From contig OX637804.1 in NCBI GenBank assembly GCA_951802425.1, positions 434,001 through 498,000 of the forward strand: a stretch of DNA of 64,000 nt, in the 5' to 3' direction. The translations under genes were made by a program, and so were the position numbers. Source of the DNA: Clavaria fumosa (Eukaryota; Basidiomycota; Agaricomycetes; Agaricales; Clavariaceae). How positions within the stretch are numbered: the stretch's first letter is position 1; every line of letters begins with the position of its first letter. The notes under the pieces are model-generated. The model made no database searches. It was not told the origin of the DNA and saw nothing but the letters and a program-made list of their open reading frames with translations. Positions 1 to 13,269 of the stretch are shown one piece after another.

Positions 1-279
1 GGACTTTATAGAGTCGAGTGTACGCGCGCGAATACCCAGGCGGCCTTTGGGGCGACATCGGGCACGAGTATGCGCACTTGGCACCGGAGAATGGGGCATC
101 TTCACTTGGAAGGGATTCATGAGCTGTCGAGGAAAGGAATGGTAAAAGGACTCACAATATCCTCCAGCGATTACGACCGGGCGTGCAGTAGATGCACGAC
201 AGGCAAATCGCACCAACTACCACTACCGAAGGCAAGCGAAACACAGTACGAACGAATGGGCCTTGTCGTTGCAGACCTA
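1..279 (+). pseudogene. Copia retrotransposon pol, GAG-pre-integrase part (upstream half of a split pol)
   Basis: The frame is open from base 1 and enters from outside the window. It encodes the GAG-pre-integrase domain of Ty1/Copia polyproteins: a WHRRMGHLH motif, then a C-x2-C-x-x-GK-x-H zinc-binding stretch near 195-215. This domain precedes the integrase core and helps bind cDNA ends. Reading stops shortly after base 279 because a TIR element (280-4579) is inserted at a TA. Joining base 279 to 4582 continues the same frame directly into the integrase core with one TA removed. The upstream gag and 5' LTR are not in the window. The domain call is secure; the copy is dead. Confidence 0.88.
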
Positions 280-364
280 CATCAGGAAAAAAAGTTCAAA
301 CAATATAGTATGATGTAGTCATGGTAGCAGCAGTAGCTCAGTAGCTAGTAACGAGTTATATAGA

Positions 365-500
365 CCCAGTAGATCCCATATATTGCTCTGTAGTAATGGT
401 AGTTCCCATATATTGCTCTGTAGTAACAGTAGTTCCCATATATTGCTCTGTAGTAATGGTAGTTCTTATATATTGCTCTGTAGCACTGAGTAGATCCCAT
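365..500. repeat. Tandem repeat, about 30-bp unit, about 4 copies
   Basis: The unit contains CCATATATTGCTCTGTAGTA and recurs four to five times with small changes (atggtagttc / acagtagttc variants). Confidence 0.85.
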
Positions 501-724
501 ACAATGCACCAGAGTATAAAAAGGACATAAATGTGATTCAATGGTACATGGTAGTTCACTTGTCTCAAATGGTAGCCCAGGTTGATACTACAGTAGACTA
601 TGGTAGTGCTATGTGCTGCTTCCTGCTGCCACCACTGCTCCTTCCTTCCTCTGCACACCAGCCACCACAAAATCAATGGCCCAGGTCCCCATTGTCAGTC
701 TGGGACTGCAGTAGGGGGCCTGGG

Positions 725-1612
725 CCATTGCTGCTGCTGCTGCCGCCGCTGCTGTTGCCGCCATCACTGCCATCGCCACCACCGCCACCGCCATCACTGC
801 CATCGCCACCGCCGCCGCTGCTGTCATTGCCGCCGCTGTTGCTGTTGTTGCTGTCATCATTGCCACCGCTGTTGCCACTGTTGCCATCGCTGCCACTACC
901 ATCGCTGTCATTGCCGCCGCTGTCACTGTCATTGCCGTCGCTGCCGCTGCTGTCGCCGCCGTTGCTGCCACTGCTGTCGCCACCATTGCTGTCGTTGCTG
1001 CCGCCGTTGCTGTCATTGCTGCTGCCGTTGCTGTTGTTGCTGCCACTGTTGCTGTTGTTGCTGCTGCTGTCACTGTTGCTGTCACTGCTGCCACCATTGC
1101 TGCCATTGCTGTTGTTGCCACTGCCATTGCCATTGCTGTCACTGCCACTGCCGTCACTGTCGTGTCGCTGTCGTTGCCACCACCATTGCTGTTGTTGCCG
1201 CCACCATTGCTGTCGTTGCTGCCACCATTGCTGTCACTGCCATTGCTGTCGTTACTGCCGCCATTGCTGTCGTTGCCGCTGCCGTTGCTGTCATTGCCAC
1301 TGCCATCGCTGCTGTTGCTGTCACCGCTGCTGCCATCACTGTCATTGCTGCCGCCGTCACTGTTGTTGCTGCCGCTGTTGCTGTTGCTGTTGTTGCTGCC
1401 GCCGTCGCCGTCGCTGCCACTGCTGTCACCGCCATTGCTGTTGTTGCTGCCGCCATCGCTGTCATTGCCGCCGTTGCTGTCATTGCTGCCACTGTTGCTG
1501 TCATTGCCACTGCTGCTGCCGTTGCTGTTGTTGCTGCCACCATTGCCACTGCCATCGCTGTCATTGCTGCCGTTGCCATCGCTGTTGTTGCCACCGCCCT
1601 CACCATCGCCCT
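725..1612. repeat. Long degenerate trinucleotide repeat (GCN/GTN type)
   Basis: Nearly 900 bp consist of three-base words of the form (G/A)(C/T)(T/C/G) such as gct, gcc, gtt, gtc, act and att. All frames stay open on both strands, giving Ala/Val/Thr/Ile, Leu/Pro/Ser or Ser/Asn/Gly/Asp runs. This is repeat expansion, not a gene. Confidence 0.85.
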
Positions 1613-1689
1613 GTAGATTAAAAAAACGAAAAGAATCATGGAAAAAAGGGAGAGGGCGCACCTGGTGGCCCCTCGCTGAGGGTGCCGCC

Positions 1690-1945
1690 GCTGCCGTGGT
1701 TGTCACTGAAGGAGAGGGAGAGGGAGAGGGAGGAGGTGCCGCCGCCGCCACCGTCATCGCTGGAGGAGAGAGAGAGGGTGAGGGTACCGCCGCCGTCATC
1801 ATCATCACTGGAGGAGGGTGAGGGTGAGGGTGCTGCCACCGTTGTCGTCATCGCTGGAGGTGAGGGTGAGGGTGCCGTCGCTGCTGTCGTCGTTGCTGTC
1901 ATCATTGCTGGGGATGGGAGAAAGGGAGGAGAGAGGGTGATGGTG
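1690..1945. repeat. G-rich GAGGGA / GAGGGTGAGGG repeat
   Basis: There are runs of GAGGGA and GAGGGT separated by GCCGCC blocks. Clustered GGG tracts on the + strand make G-quadruplex formation possible (inference). Confidence 0.7.
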
Positions 1946-1999
1946 GGAGGCAGAGAGAATGACAAGTTCAACACAGAGCATGTGACGACTTTCTGGGAC

Positions 2000-2260
2000 A
2001 GCAATTCCCACCATGCCACAAGTACAGCCACAAGCTTACCAAATCAGTGACCCACAAATGTTCTGGCCCATTTCTCAGTCAATTCTCAAGCAATTCTCAA
2101 GATTTTTTTTTTCATAAGACACTACTTGATCTGTTTAGATTAATGTGGATATGTCAAAAAAATTAATTGATATTTTCTGTACTAATTTACCAAAATAAAT
2201 GGGTACCTAGCTTTATCCAAGCTTTGAACACCTTTTTAGAGCAATCTTTTGGAAGAGATC
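2000..2260. repeat. Diverged inverted copy of one end of the 22769-23706 TIR element
   Basis: The stretch from the 'acagcaattcccacc' region to 'accaaaataaatgggta' matches, in reverse complement, the right part of the element at 22769-23706 (about 23490-23690). Shared blocks include the ATTCTCAAGCAATTCTCAAG region and the sequence around 'ctgtactaatttacc'. It is a truncated family member. Confidence 0.65.
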
Positions 2261-2594
2261 ATATTCATCCAAACTATCATGATTGATTTGATGTGTATAA
2301 ATATATTACTGTCAAGTTGCCATCCAAGCCCCAAGCTGATGAACAATTATATCAGATTCATGGAATGCCTGGCCATTCTAATGGACCATGCAAGCCAGCA
2401 ACTCCACCATGCTTTGACACTACCTTGATCATTGAAAACAAATCACAGTGGAAAGAGGATGGATTAAAAGGTTAGTCTAAGGCTATCAATTGTCTACAAT
2501 TTGATGTCAACTTCAACTAGGTCTTCATGTAGCAAGATTTTTGATCTTCCAAAGCATCTCATCAGCAAAACAGCTCAGCTGAGTTGTCAGTATA

Positions 2595-2856
2595 CTGTAC
2601 CATTTCATTCAATTGACCTGTCATGCATCATGCACCTCCCCAAATTGGCCAAAAATCACACTGGTCACACATCATTTGAGGAATTGGTCAATTTGTAAGG
2701 TGAAATTCCCTTTTTGGGTGACAGTTACCTAATATATTCTGGTGGAGGGGCAGTCAATTATCCCTCATGTCACACTTGACTTCTACTTTCAGTCAATTCA
2801 AATTTTGACCAGAGGAATGCATCACACCACCTGGTCAATTGAATGAAATGGTACAG
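2595..2856. mobile_element. MITE-like element, CTGTACC TIR family, copy 1
   Basis: There are 24-bp inverted ends at 2595-2618 and 2833-2856, starting CTGTACCATTTCATTCAATT. They are flanked by TA (2593-2594, 2857-2858). Length is 262 bp with no coding capacity. The same end sequence occurs at 3720-4378 and as single ends near 34747 and 53457. Confidence 0.82.
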
Positions 2857-3145
2857 TAGAGAGGTATGTTCACTGGTACAGACCACTTACAAGCTTTGAT
2901 CTAGCAACTGGCATGTATCAGATTATTTTGTCTACTTGACAAAATTCTGCAAATGCTGAAGTAGTCAGCATTGATAGGATTTGGCACAGTTGTCTGTTGA
3001 TTCCTCACTTTGGATCAGCAGATGTACCTATCTCATGGACCAGAAATAATGCTCTTGATTCAGCAGCTCAATTTTATCTCAACAAGTATACTGATATGCA
3101 TTCATTTATGGAGTACAAATCTTTGTAACAATTTTAGTCCAAAAG

Positions 3146-3417
3146 TATCAGACTGGGTCTCACACAACTTAAATGTAAGGTCATGACGACAATACTAACA
3201 TAAGGGGGAAAGAGTACAAAAGAGGAAAAGATACTGAATGCTTTGGCATTTGCTGGTGTTCCCATGCTCAGACCCTTGGATCACATGACATGCCCAGGCT
3301 CCAGGTCATGTGATCTTACAATTATGTAATCTGACCCCAGCCACAGGTCATGTGACCAACAACCCTCAGTTTCTCCACAACTCCTCTTTGGGCTGGCTTA
3401 TGTAAGCAATCCTAACA
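3146..3417 (-). mobile_element. Solo LTR of the Gypsy-B chromovirus family
   Basis: It starts TATCAGACTGGG and ends CAATCCTAACA, i.e. the reversed TGTTAGGAT..CAGTCTGATA ends of the Gypsy-B LTRs at 25235 and 34232. A perfect 5-bp target duplication AAAAG (3141-3145, 3418-3422) flanks it. It arose by LTR-LTR recombination after insertion into the older TIR element. Confidence 0.9.
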
Positions 3418-3719
3418 AAAAGAGACTACTCTATGTACTTGTCATATACTGCACAATATCATGAATTGTTCATTTTAATCCTAATCTATAGCATGCTGAA
3501 ACACTCATGAGTTTATTGCTTCAACCTTGCACTGGAATTCACCTCACCTCCACTCAGCTCCTGATTATATCATAATCATGACAACATCTGTGCTGTCAAT
3601 TCAATGTAGTACAAAGGCTTACTATCCTACCCAACAGCACTATCACTAGTTACTACTAGGCTCAACATAGTACATAGGCTCTACTACTATTACTACTATG
3701 CACTCATAATATGCTACTA

Positions 3720-4378
3720 CTGTACCATTTAACTCAATTCACCGGTAACGCGTAACGCAGCTCTCAAAATCAGTGAAAAGTAACACATGTAACGCATAAC
3801 AGTCCAAATTGGTGAATTGATTCAACTAGTTACCAAATTGGGTTACTCAGCTGAGGCCTCATTGTCCCAGTGCCGTGCAAAGCTCGCAAGGCTGTAGAGC
3901 TGATTTGCTGTCCTCTTTCGCTTGCCTTGGCCCATCTCTCCCTCCTCTTTTTCCTCATCTCCCACTGGCTGCTCATCCAAGTCCTTGGCATTTGCAACTG
4001 TTGACAAGCCGCCATCAGGCTTTGGGTGACTAGAAATGCGATGTGTGGCAGGTGGGTGTGAAGGAGGGCTTTTATGTTGTCAGGCGAGATATTAGGAGGT
4101 TTGCTAGAAAATGTTAAACTTTTGAAGGTTTTGCCTGTCGCTCGAGGAATATCAAAAGCCAGGAGATCAGTTATGGGTAGTTTTTGGCTTGGGAGATACT
4201 CTTTCAGGATATCTGGAGGTATCTTGAGTGCGGACATGCCGACATGGCTGAGAGGGATTTTTTCAAGGGTGGTGAATGTTACTCCTTGTCACACATAACA
4301 CTCATTTTTGGTGAAACCCCCAATTCACCAGATGCGTAACGCATAACACATAGCGGTGAATTGAGTTAAATGGTACAG
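3720..4378. mobile_element. CTGTACC TIR element, copy 2, with an internal ORF
   Basis: Its 25-bp inverted ends are perfect (3720-3744 and 4354-4378, CTGTACCATTTAACTCAATT start). TA flanks are at 3718-3719 and 4379-4380. GTAACGC-type subterminal repeats lie just inside both ends. At 659 bp it is longer than copy 1 and carries an uninterrupted ORF on the minus strand. Confidence 0.82.
3830..4237 (-). CDS. 135-aa ORF inside the 659-bp TIR element, unknown function
   Basis: An intact ATG-initiated frame fills most of the interior of the CTGTACC element. The N-terminal half is Leu/Pro-rich (SALKIPPDILKEYLP start); the C-terminal half is basic (RKKRRERWAKASERG). No transposase signature or other domain was recognised. 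It is not flanked by an obvious promoter beyond the element ends. It may be a captured host exon, an accessory protein or a chance ORF. Finding it open in otherwise decayed surroundings is the main argument for reality. Confidence 0.35.
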   Translation of the reverse strand: MSALKIPPDILKEYLPSQKLPITDLLAFDIPRATGKTFKSLTFSSKPPNISPDNIKALLHTHLPHIAFLVTQSLMAACQQLQMPRTWMSSQWEMRKKRRERWAKASERGQQISSTALRALHGTGTMRPQLSNPIW

Positions 4379-4579
4379 TAGGCTCAACATAGTACATAGG
4401 CTCTACTACTGTAACTACAATGCACTCATATGCTACCCAGTCTACTGCATGCTATATAGTAATCCATACCTTCTATGTATTACTATTTTTCTCACTACAT
4501 ATGCTACAGCAGTCTATACAGTCTGTGTAGTCTACATAGTCTATGCTGATAGCTACTGCTGGGGTTCTTTTTCCTGATG

Positions 4580-6230
4580 TAACAGGACCAATGGCTGTTG
4601 AGACTTGGTCAGGCATGTGGTACGCATTGATTGTAGTTGAGGTGAACTCACGTTACAGTGTCACCCGCCTTTTGAGGAGCAAGGATGAAGCCCCCACAGC
4701 ACTGAAAGAGATTATAGCGATGTTAGAGAGACAGTCTGGGCTAAAATTGAAGAGGTTACGCACTGATAATGGAACTGAACTTGTTAATGATAAGGTGGAA
4801 GAACTCTGCAAGTGAAACGGGATAATACAGGAAACGACGGTGCCATATGGACCAGAACAGAACAGAATTGCTGAGTGAATGATAGCAACTTACTTCGAGA
4901 TGGTCAGATGTATGTTGCACTCATCTGGGATGGACTTACGATATTGGGGAGAAGCTTTGATGTATGCGGTGCATATCCGCAACCTTTCACCGATGTCCAC
5001 TTTACCTGGGATGGTGCCGCATGAGGCTTGGACTGGACAGAAACCCGACGTCTCTCACCTGCAGATCTTCGGCTCTATCGCCTATGCCAACATCCTGAAA
5101 AAGATTCAAAAGGGTAAACTTGAGGCAACATCGGTGAAGTGCTGGTTGCTAGGTTGGTGGGCTGATGAGACGAAAGGTTACTGTTTGGAGGACATCGAGA
5201 CAAGGGGGCTAGTCACCTCTCATGATGTCCATTTCATTGAAGATACTTCTCCCACAGATGAGGCCGTGATTGATGGCATAGACCCACGACCATCAAGGGA
5301 CATCACGGGTACAGTTGAACCTGACGTTGTGGATGGCACGAGTGAATTACTCTCTACAACGGATGATGGAGGATCAGGGATAGCAGAAGTAGTGGGAGCA
5401 GGAGACGAACCTGTCGAGCCCAGGCAAGTAACCACATGGGCACGCAAGCCGACGAAGCGAGTACGACGTCCACCTGTCCGCTTTGGAGAGGAAGTGACCC
5501 CCAAAGACATTGAGAAAGCTATTAGTGGGAGCGGACATCAGGCCTTTGTTGCGACGAATGGTGAGCCACGTACTTACCACGAGGCGATGCGCACAGAGCA
5601 GGCAGACGAGTGGGAGAAGGCCGTTAAGGCAGAACTTGATCAGCTTCGCTCTTCCGGCACTTTTGAGTGGGTGTCGCACGTTCCCAGCAGCTGCAAGACG
5701 ATTGGGAGCCGATTCATCTTCCAAACGAAAAGGGATGGTGATGGAAAGGTTATCAGATATAAGGCAAGGATAGTAGCGAAGGGGTACTCACAAGTTCCAG
5801 GTCAGGACTTCGACACGACCTTCGCATCCATCGCACATCTCACGACACTCACAGTTTCGTGGTCGTTGAAGAAACAACTGACTGTCACTTTGTCCACAGT
5901 TGAGGCCAAGTACATGGCTTCAGCAAATGCCACCAAGGAGGCCATCTGGCTGCGCATGCTCCTCGCCAACCTCGGCTTCACCCCATTTGTGCTACTGTCA
6001 TCCATGCTGACAACCAAGGTTGCATCGCACTTGCGAAGAACCCCATTGCGCACTCGCACACAAAGCACATTGATATATGCCATCATTTCATTCATGAGCG
6101 GGTTTCTGGTGGTGAGGTGTCATTCCGGTATTGTCCAACAACCCAGATGGTTGCTGATATCTTGACAAAAGCTTTGCCTCATGACCTGTTTGAAAGGTTC
6201 TGGAGTGCGATTGGTGTCTCTGCATCGTGA
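4580..6230 (+). pseudogene. Copia pol downstream half: integrase, remnant RT, RNase H
   Basis: This continues the pol from base 279. The integrase core (4582-5060) shows the RTDNGTE motif and the GKP-like 'WTGQKPDVSHLQIFGS' end. Two in-frame TGA stops (4813-4815 and 4876-4878) lie where the family has arginine, the second in the 'EQNG-x-AER' motif. An acidic linker follows, then the start of the reverse transcriptase (EW..AV..EL, K.R.VAKGYSQ..G.D). At about 5855 the text jumps from 'TTFASIAHLTTL' straight to RNase H ('KKQLTVTLSTVEAKYM'), so the palm domain with YVDD is deleted. A frameshift near 5990 moves the end to another frame, finishing in 'ADILTKALPHDLFERFW' at about 6230. The element is dead and not self-sufficient. 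Confidence 0.88.
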
Positions 6231-6735
6231 TGACTTGGCAAGTGGGAGTGACAACATGCATATCCCGTGGGGTAGTGCCATGTCTACCACTATGGATCCG
6301 CGCCTCGTGCCATGTGTCGTTTATCCTCCCGTGATGTTACCATCTTGTAGTTTAAGCTTTCTTTACTTTTAACTTACACTTCACAACTTCTTACGGACTC
6401 TTATACTTGCGAGCGGCGACCATTTGGAGTTCACACATTCTCCCGCATGAACTCCAGGTCCGTATACCTATCTTGTGATGACCATATGTTGAACTGATGA
6501 ATGTACATGTTCTCCCGCATGAACTCCAGGACTGCGCTGCTGAAATGTACCAACCACAAACCATATGACAGACTTCTACTTACCAAACCATACATCACAC
6601 TCATATATGCCATTTACAACTGCATCTTTGTCATACTATAGTAGCTACATGTAGTGGTATACAAATGCTGATGGTATACAAATGCTGATTCAAAAAAAAC
6701 AACAACAACAAAAAAAAAGTCACACATGTGACAAC
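6231..6735 (+). other. Copia 3' end: polypurine tract and presumed 3' LTR
   Basis: A purine-rich stretch (GGCAAGTGGGAGTGA, near 6237-6250) follows pol directly, as polypurine tracts do. The LTR probably starts at TGACAACATG (about 6249). The right border cannot be fixed because no second LTR is in the window. A 23-bp word (CATTCTCCCGCATGAACTCC plus 3 bases) occurs twice, at about 6437 and 6508. Confidence 0.5.
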
Positions 6736-7030
6736 ATGCATCAGCAAAATCATGGCCCTGTCATACCACTTTGTGGTATAGAGAAGTATAAAATGGTATA
6801 AAATGGTATAAAATGGTATAACCAAGTATAAACCAGGTTATAACCAGTTTAAGTGTGGTATATCCAGGCTAGGTGTTAAAACTGGTTAAGATTGGTATGA
6901 CAGTATATACCTTGTTTTACCACCCCAATTATTCTCCTGATGTGTCACGTTCCACTGTATCGAATAACCGCGCGGTACCGTATTACATTAGACACCTAAC
7001 GGTCACTATACGTTATGAGGTAATCAACTG
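6715..7030. mobile_element. Right end of a CAGTTGATTACCTC TIR element, interrupted by a 204-bp insert
   Basis: 6715-6738 plus 6945-7030 match 13793-13899 (right end of the TA element in the hAT gene), ending ..GAGGTAATCAACTG before TA. Between them, 6739-6942 starts CATCAG, ends CTGATG and is flanked by TG on both sides. It is absent from the 13.8 kb copy, so it is a separate small insertion rich in GGTATAAAAT repeats. The left end of the host element was not found. Confidence 0.6.
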
Positions 7031-7243
7031 TAATAAGTCACCTTAAGTATTTGATATTTTGCTCATGAAAGCCCGGGGAGCTCCGTCGGGCACTCCGTTT
7101 GCCCTAAAACGAGTGTGCGACGAAAGCAGTCAGCGATATATTAAGTTCCGAAGCGTTAGAGGTTGTGGCTCTTCTCTTCCGTCGCTCTCGCCAACTTGTT
7201 CTCTCTCCGCCGTATTCCCTCTCCGCCGTATTCCCTCTCCGTT

Positions 7244-9412
<2,169 letters not shown>

Positions 9413-10820
9413 CATTATCCCTGGCAGTGATGCTGATGAGAGCATCTAGTGCATTATTACCAGTGGGATGGTAGAAGCCAAACTATCTACTGGATGCCTT
9501 TCCCCGGTATCTAGAATCCTAGATAGAATCCTAGAGTGTGACAGTCATCAAATGAAATAAATTTATTATTCTAATTCCAGACCCTAACACACTCTGAAAT
9601 ATCAATTTTCTAGTCTACCTCATCAGGCCAAGCTGTCATGCCTGTGCCACTCCCTTCGGGTCCACACCGGAATTGCTATTTCTGGCTCCAGATCTCTGAT
9701 AGCTTGTACCTTGCACCTTGGTACCTGAGGGTACCTGCCCCTGGCATGGGGCAGGCACCAAGTCCACTTCCAGGGATAAGTCCCCATATGGCAAATCTGG
9801 ATCCTGCTCTGATATCCCAACCTGTTGTCACAGACTTTTGTAGTTACTCATCAGGAACTGGCTAGATGTAGTTTACTTACAATCTATTAAGTACCATCTG
9901 CATAGTTGCTTGGTGGTGAAGCCACCAACTTGATAGTAGTGGTCTGTGAATTCTGGATCATGATCCTGATCCTGGTTTCCACCCTGATGCTCTGTAACTA
10001 GTCTCACAACATATCTCTGAGACAGATTCTGTAGTTACTATCTTTGATCCCAGTAGCTAGTTATGCCCAGGACTTGCAGTATATAATCCCTGTACTTTCA
10101 TAGTTTATCTGGCAGTCTAGATACTTCATTTACACTCTTGTCTGTAATCTACCCATTGTCTCTCCTCATCATTTGGACTCAGTCCAACCCAATCTATCTC
10201 TGTCTGGAAACTATTTCTGATAATCTGCAACTCCAAAAACTGGGACACTTGGACTGTGTAAGGGCATCATTTCAATATGTTCGCCAAGTCCCACCTGAAC
10301 CCCAAAGTCCAAATTCCAGCAGGCCCAGAATCCCAACCAACATCTGACCAGACTTCATTCCAACCACTGACCCTCCAAGCATGATCATAACACAAGCCTG
10401 GACCTCCCATTCTGTTCCTCACCATGGACTCCTTGCTGAAGCTGAGCAGGTTGCCAACAATGATGAAGCTGACTACATGGCTTTGTCTGGGCTCTAGTTG
10501 CTGCCCATGGTATTTTTGAAGCTCCCAGTTTCATGCAGAGGAGTTGCAACTGACACTACCTCACCCACCCAGAGCTCAGCACTTAGCCAATAGTGGATGC
10601 ATTGGATCTTGGCTATCATGACCAGCTGGTGCCCATTATTGTTGAGATTGTAGAGTTGAGGGCCATGGGACCCATGGGGCAGAGACAGAAGATGGAGCAG
10701 AGATGGATGAGAATGTCCTTTTTTGGGAGAATGGACAAAAGCAGAATCTAGAATAAATTTAAGAGCACAATTTGGGCTGAAAGGGGGGTGACCCCCCTTT
10801 AGAATTAGGTTTGGAAATGG
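9413..10820. other. Intergenic stretch, no gene seen
   Basis: Only short ORFs without recognisable domains occur. The last 80 bases, with a G run followed by a C run (AAAGGGGGGTGACCCCCCTTT region near 10778-10800), precede the solo LTR. Confidence 0.5.
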
Positions 10821-10825
10821 GTCAC

Positions 10826-11675
10826 TGTCACGGTCCTATCCAGTCACCTAATCACCTCCAAAACACCTCCAAAACACCTCCAAAGCACCTCCAACGCAAC
10901 TCCGAAGCATCTCCGGCATCTCCGACACAGTTCCGCCCGAACTCCGCTCCGCTCCATCTCCACTCCGGCTCCAACTCCGAAGCTCCAGTCCAGACTTTCA
11001 TTGGACTTTGATATCAGTCCTTCAGACCAAATGGACTTTGTTTCTAGCATGTTCCTTGGTGCTAGTCCATGGTTAGTAACCATTGGGATGATGCCCACTA
11101 CCCATGGGAACTTATTCTTTGCCTTACATGTATCATCTATGCCTTTCTCACTCCTCAGGTGAAATTATTGTAGATATTTGATATATTCATGTTTCACAGT
11201 CTGCCCTATGCCCTACCCTAGTAGTATATAAGCCCCCATGTATCTCCATGATCCTCAGTTCGAATATTAATGTAATTTCTGGTCCTTGTCACTTGGTCCA
11301 TGTGTTAAGGGACTTTGTCCTCACTGTTCTCCACAGTCCTGACAAGTTCCGCAAAACTCTGGCGGACTCCAACAGACTCCAGGCGATTTCCCTTCAGACT
11401 TTGTCCTTCCTTGTCCTGGAAAGCAAAGTACCAGCAAGGTTAAATTGGGACATGTATACACGTGGTGGCACAACCCATAAGTTGAGGCCACAGTCCCAAC
11501 CCCTTTGACCCCCTTCTAGTTCTCTCTCCTTTTGTGTAGAGGAGAAGTCCTTGCAAAACTCCAATCCGGACTCCAACCGGACTCCACTCCGCTCTGGCTT
11601 CGCCTTTGCCACCCTTTTTGGTCTCCTCTACACTACCCTAGACCTCCTCTTGGAGCAAAGAATCAGATCTTAACA
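10826..11675 (+). mobile_element. Solo LTR related to the Gypsy-C family
   Basis: It starts TGTCACGG, ends CTTAACA, and has a 5-bp target duplication GTCAC (10821-10825, 11676-11680). Internal landmarks shared with the Gypsy-C LTRs are a TATATAAG box, AGTTCGAATAT about 40 bp downstream, and the 'ACACGTGGTGGCACAAC..GTTGAGGC' block. At 850 bp it resembles the longer Gypsy-C LTR. No internal region remains. Confidence 0.85.
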
Positions 11676-11894
11676 GTCACTTTTGACACATCATGACAGC
11701 TGGACCCTTAATGTGACATGTGATGTCCTATTTTGTGCAATTTAATGTCCAGAATATTACTCTAGACACTAGGGAAAGGCATCCACTGCTGCCCTTTTTT
11801 CCTGTTCTTGTCATTGTTGGTTTGCATTATTTTTATTTTTACTGTAATAACATTAATGAAATAATTTGGACAGGCTAGGTAATAGATGTGAAAT

Positions 11895-12322
11895 TGTTAG
11901 AGTCTGGTACAGATGCTAGAAAGGGGTAGAGGAGATGAGATGAAAGTGAAGCTGGAATGGACTGGAGTCTGGCCAGAGTCCAGACTGGAGTTGCCTGTCT
12001 CCTCATTGGACAGGGACTATCTGCCCCCAGGACAAGGATAGATGAAGTCTGAAGGACAAGGCCCAGAGTCTGCCAGAGTTATGTGGAACTTGTCAGGATC
12101 ATCAAGGACAGTGAGGACAAATGCATGGGCCAGGTGTCCAAGACCAGAATAATGTGAATATTTGAACTAAGGAATATGGAGATACATGGGGGTTTATATG
12201 CTACTAGGGCAGGGCACAGGGTAACTATGAACATACATGAAACATGTAATGTGCAGTGATTCTCCTTAGGAGTGGGAGGCATGGATGCTGATACATGTAA
12301 GACAGGCATATGTTCCCATGGT
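11895..12322 (-). mobile_element. Inverted Gypsy-C-like LTR, first half (continues at 22484-22615)
   Basis: Reverse complement of the solo LTR at 10826-11675, starting TGTTAGAG. It is interrupted by the hAT element at 12323 and resumes after 22483. The distal ~150 bp are missing where a Gypsy-B LTR begins at 22616. Confidence 0.75.
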
Positions 12323-13269
12323 TAGGGTGTGACATGGGTAAACCCACAGGTACTCCAGAGGCAACCCATACCCATACCCATACCTGTGCAAACCCATACC
12401 CAAAAACCCATGGGTACATCTTTAGAGGGTAAGGTCATGGGTAGCCACAGGTAGCCCAACAGGTTTTTTAATTAAATGAGAAGCCAAACAAAACTACAGG
12501 ACAGTTATGATATTATCCCATCCTGCTTCCATCTCATAGTCTGAGCCTTCTCCCTCTACCTCTGGAAGTTGTGCAGCAGCTGTAACACCACCATCTTTGA
12601 TGGGGTGAAGGAGACTCCAAAGGCCAAGGCACAAGATTGCTTGTTGTTGTTTCACCTGAAATGCGGCTGCGCACATGGGATAGGATGAGGTGCCCTCAGC
12701 TAAAGACATGCTCTACATCCACAGATGTGGCTGGGCATAATTAGCTCAGAAATGTTTTAGAATGCAGCCATGACTCACCTGGAATGGTCAGGTAGTCAAG
12801 TGCCATTCTTGACAGGCAAGGGAATGTTGCTTGATGTTCTACCCACCAGCCAAGTACATTTCCATGAGTTCTGGGTTGCAAGATAATGATCAAGTTCATC
12901 AGACAGTTCAGTCGTCTTTGGAGCAGCTAGAGCAGGAAGGTTGTTGAAGATGTTTGAAGAAACCTACACAATACATCAGCTAGCAGCAGGAGAGCATAGT
13001 AAGCATATGCACCTGAACAGATTTGACCTTCTCAATCTCCCCACTATCTGCTGTTTTGAACTTCACAGCATAAGAATTGTTCGATTCTGTGTGAACAATA
13101 TCTCGTGCAGTGGTGATCCAAGCAGCTTCCCAGCCAGCCTTTGAAAAATAGGCAAGTTTGTGCCATGGATGAAGGACTTCCTTCTGACGTATCAGTAAAT
13201 GTGACCACAGGAAGCTTGAAACATACCCATCACAATGCAATAAACTTCTGAAGCATCGGATAGGGCATA

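Larger units (their letters stand above)
280..4579. mobile_element. 4.3 kb TIR element inserted at TA in the Copia pol
   Basis: The ends are inverted: CATCAGGAAAAA at 280-291, and its reverse complement ending at 4579. The flanks are TA (278-279 and 4580-4581), and removing the element plus one TA restores the Copia frame, so the borders are exact. No transposase is visible inside. The cargo is a 30-bp tandem repeat, about 880 bp of degenerate trinucleotide repeat, G-rich repeats, two smaller TIR elements and a solo LTR. TA duplication fits Tc1/mariner-like or related transposases, but the family is not identified. Its present size is largely due to later insertions and repeat growth. Confidence 0.8.

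Noticed and set aside
533..1821. Several long overlapping ORFs (up to ~400 aa) on both strands
   Set aside because: They are produced by the stop-free degenerate trinucleotide repeat; every frame is open and composition is repetitive.
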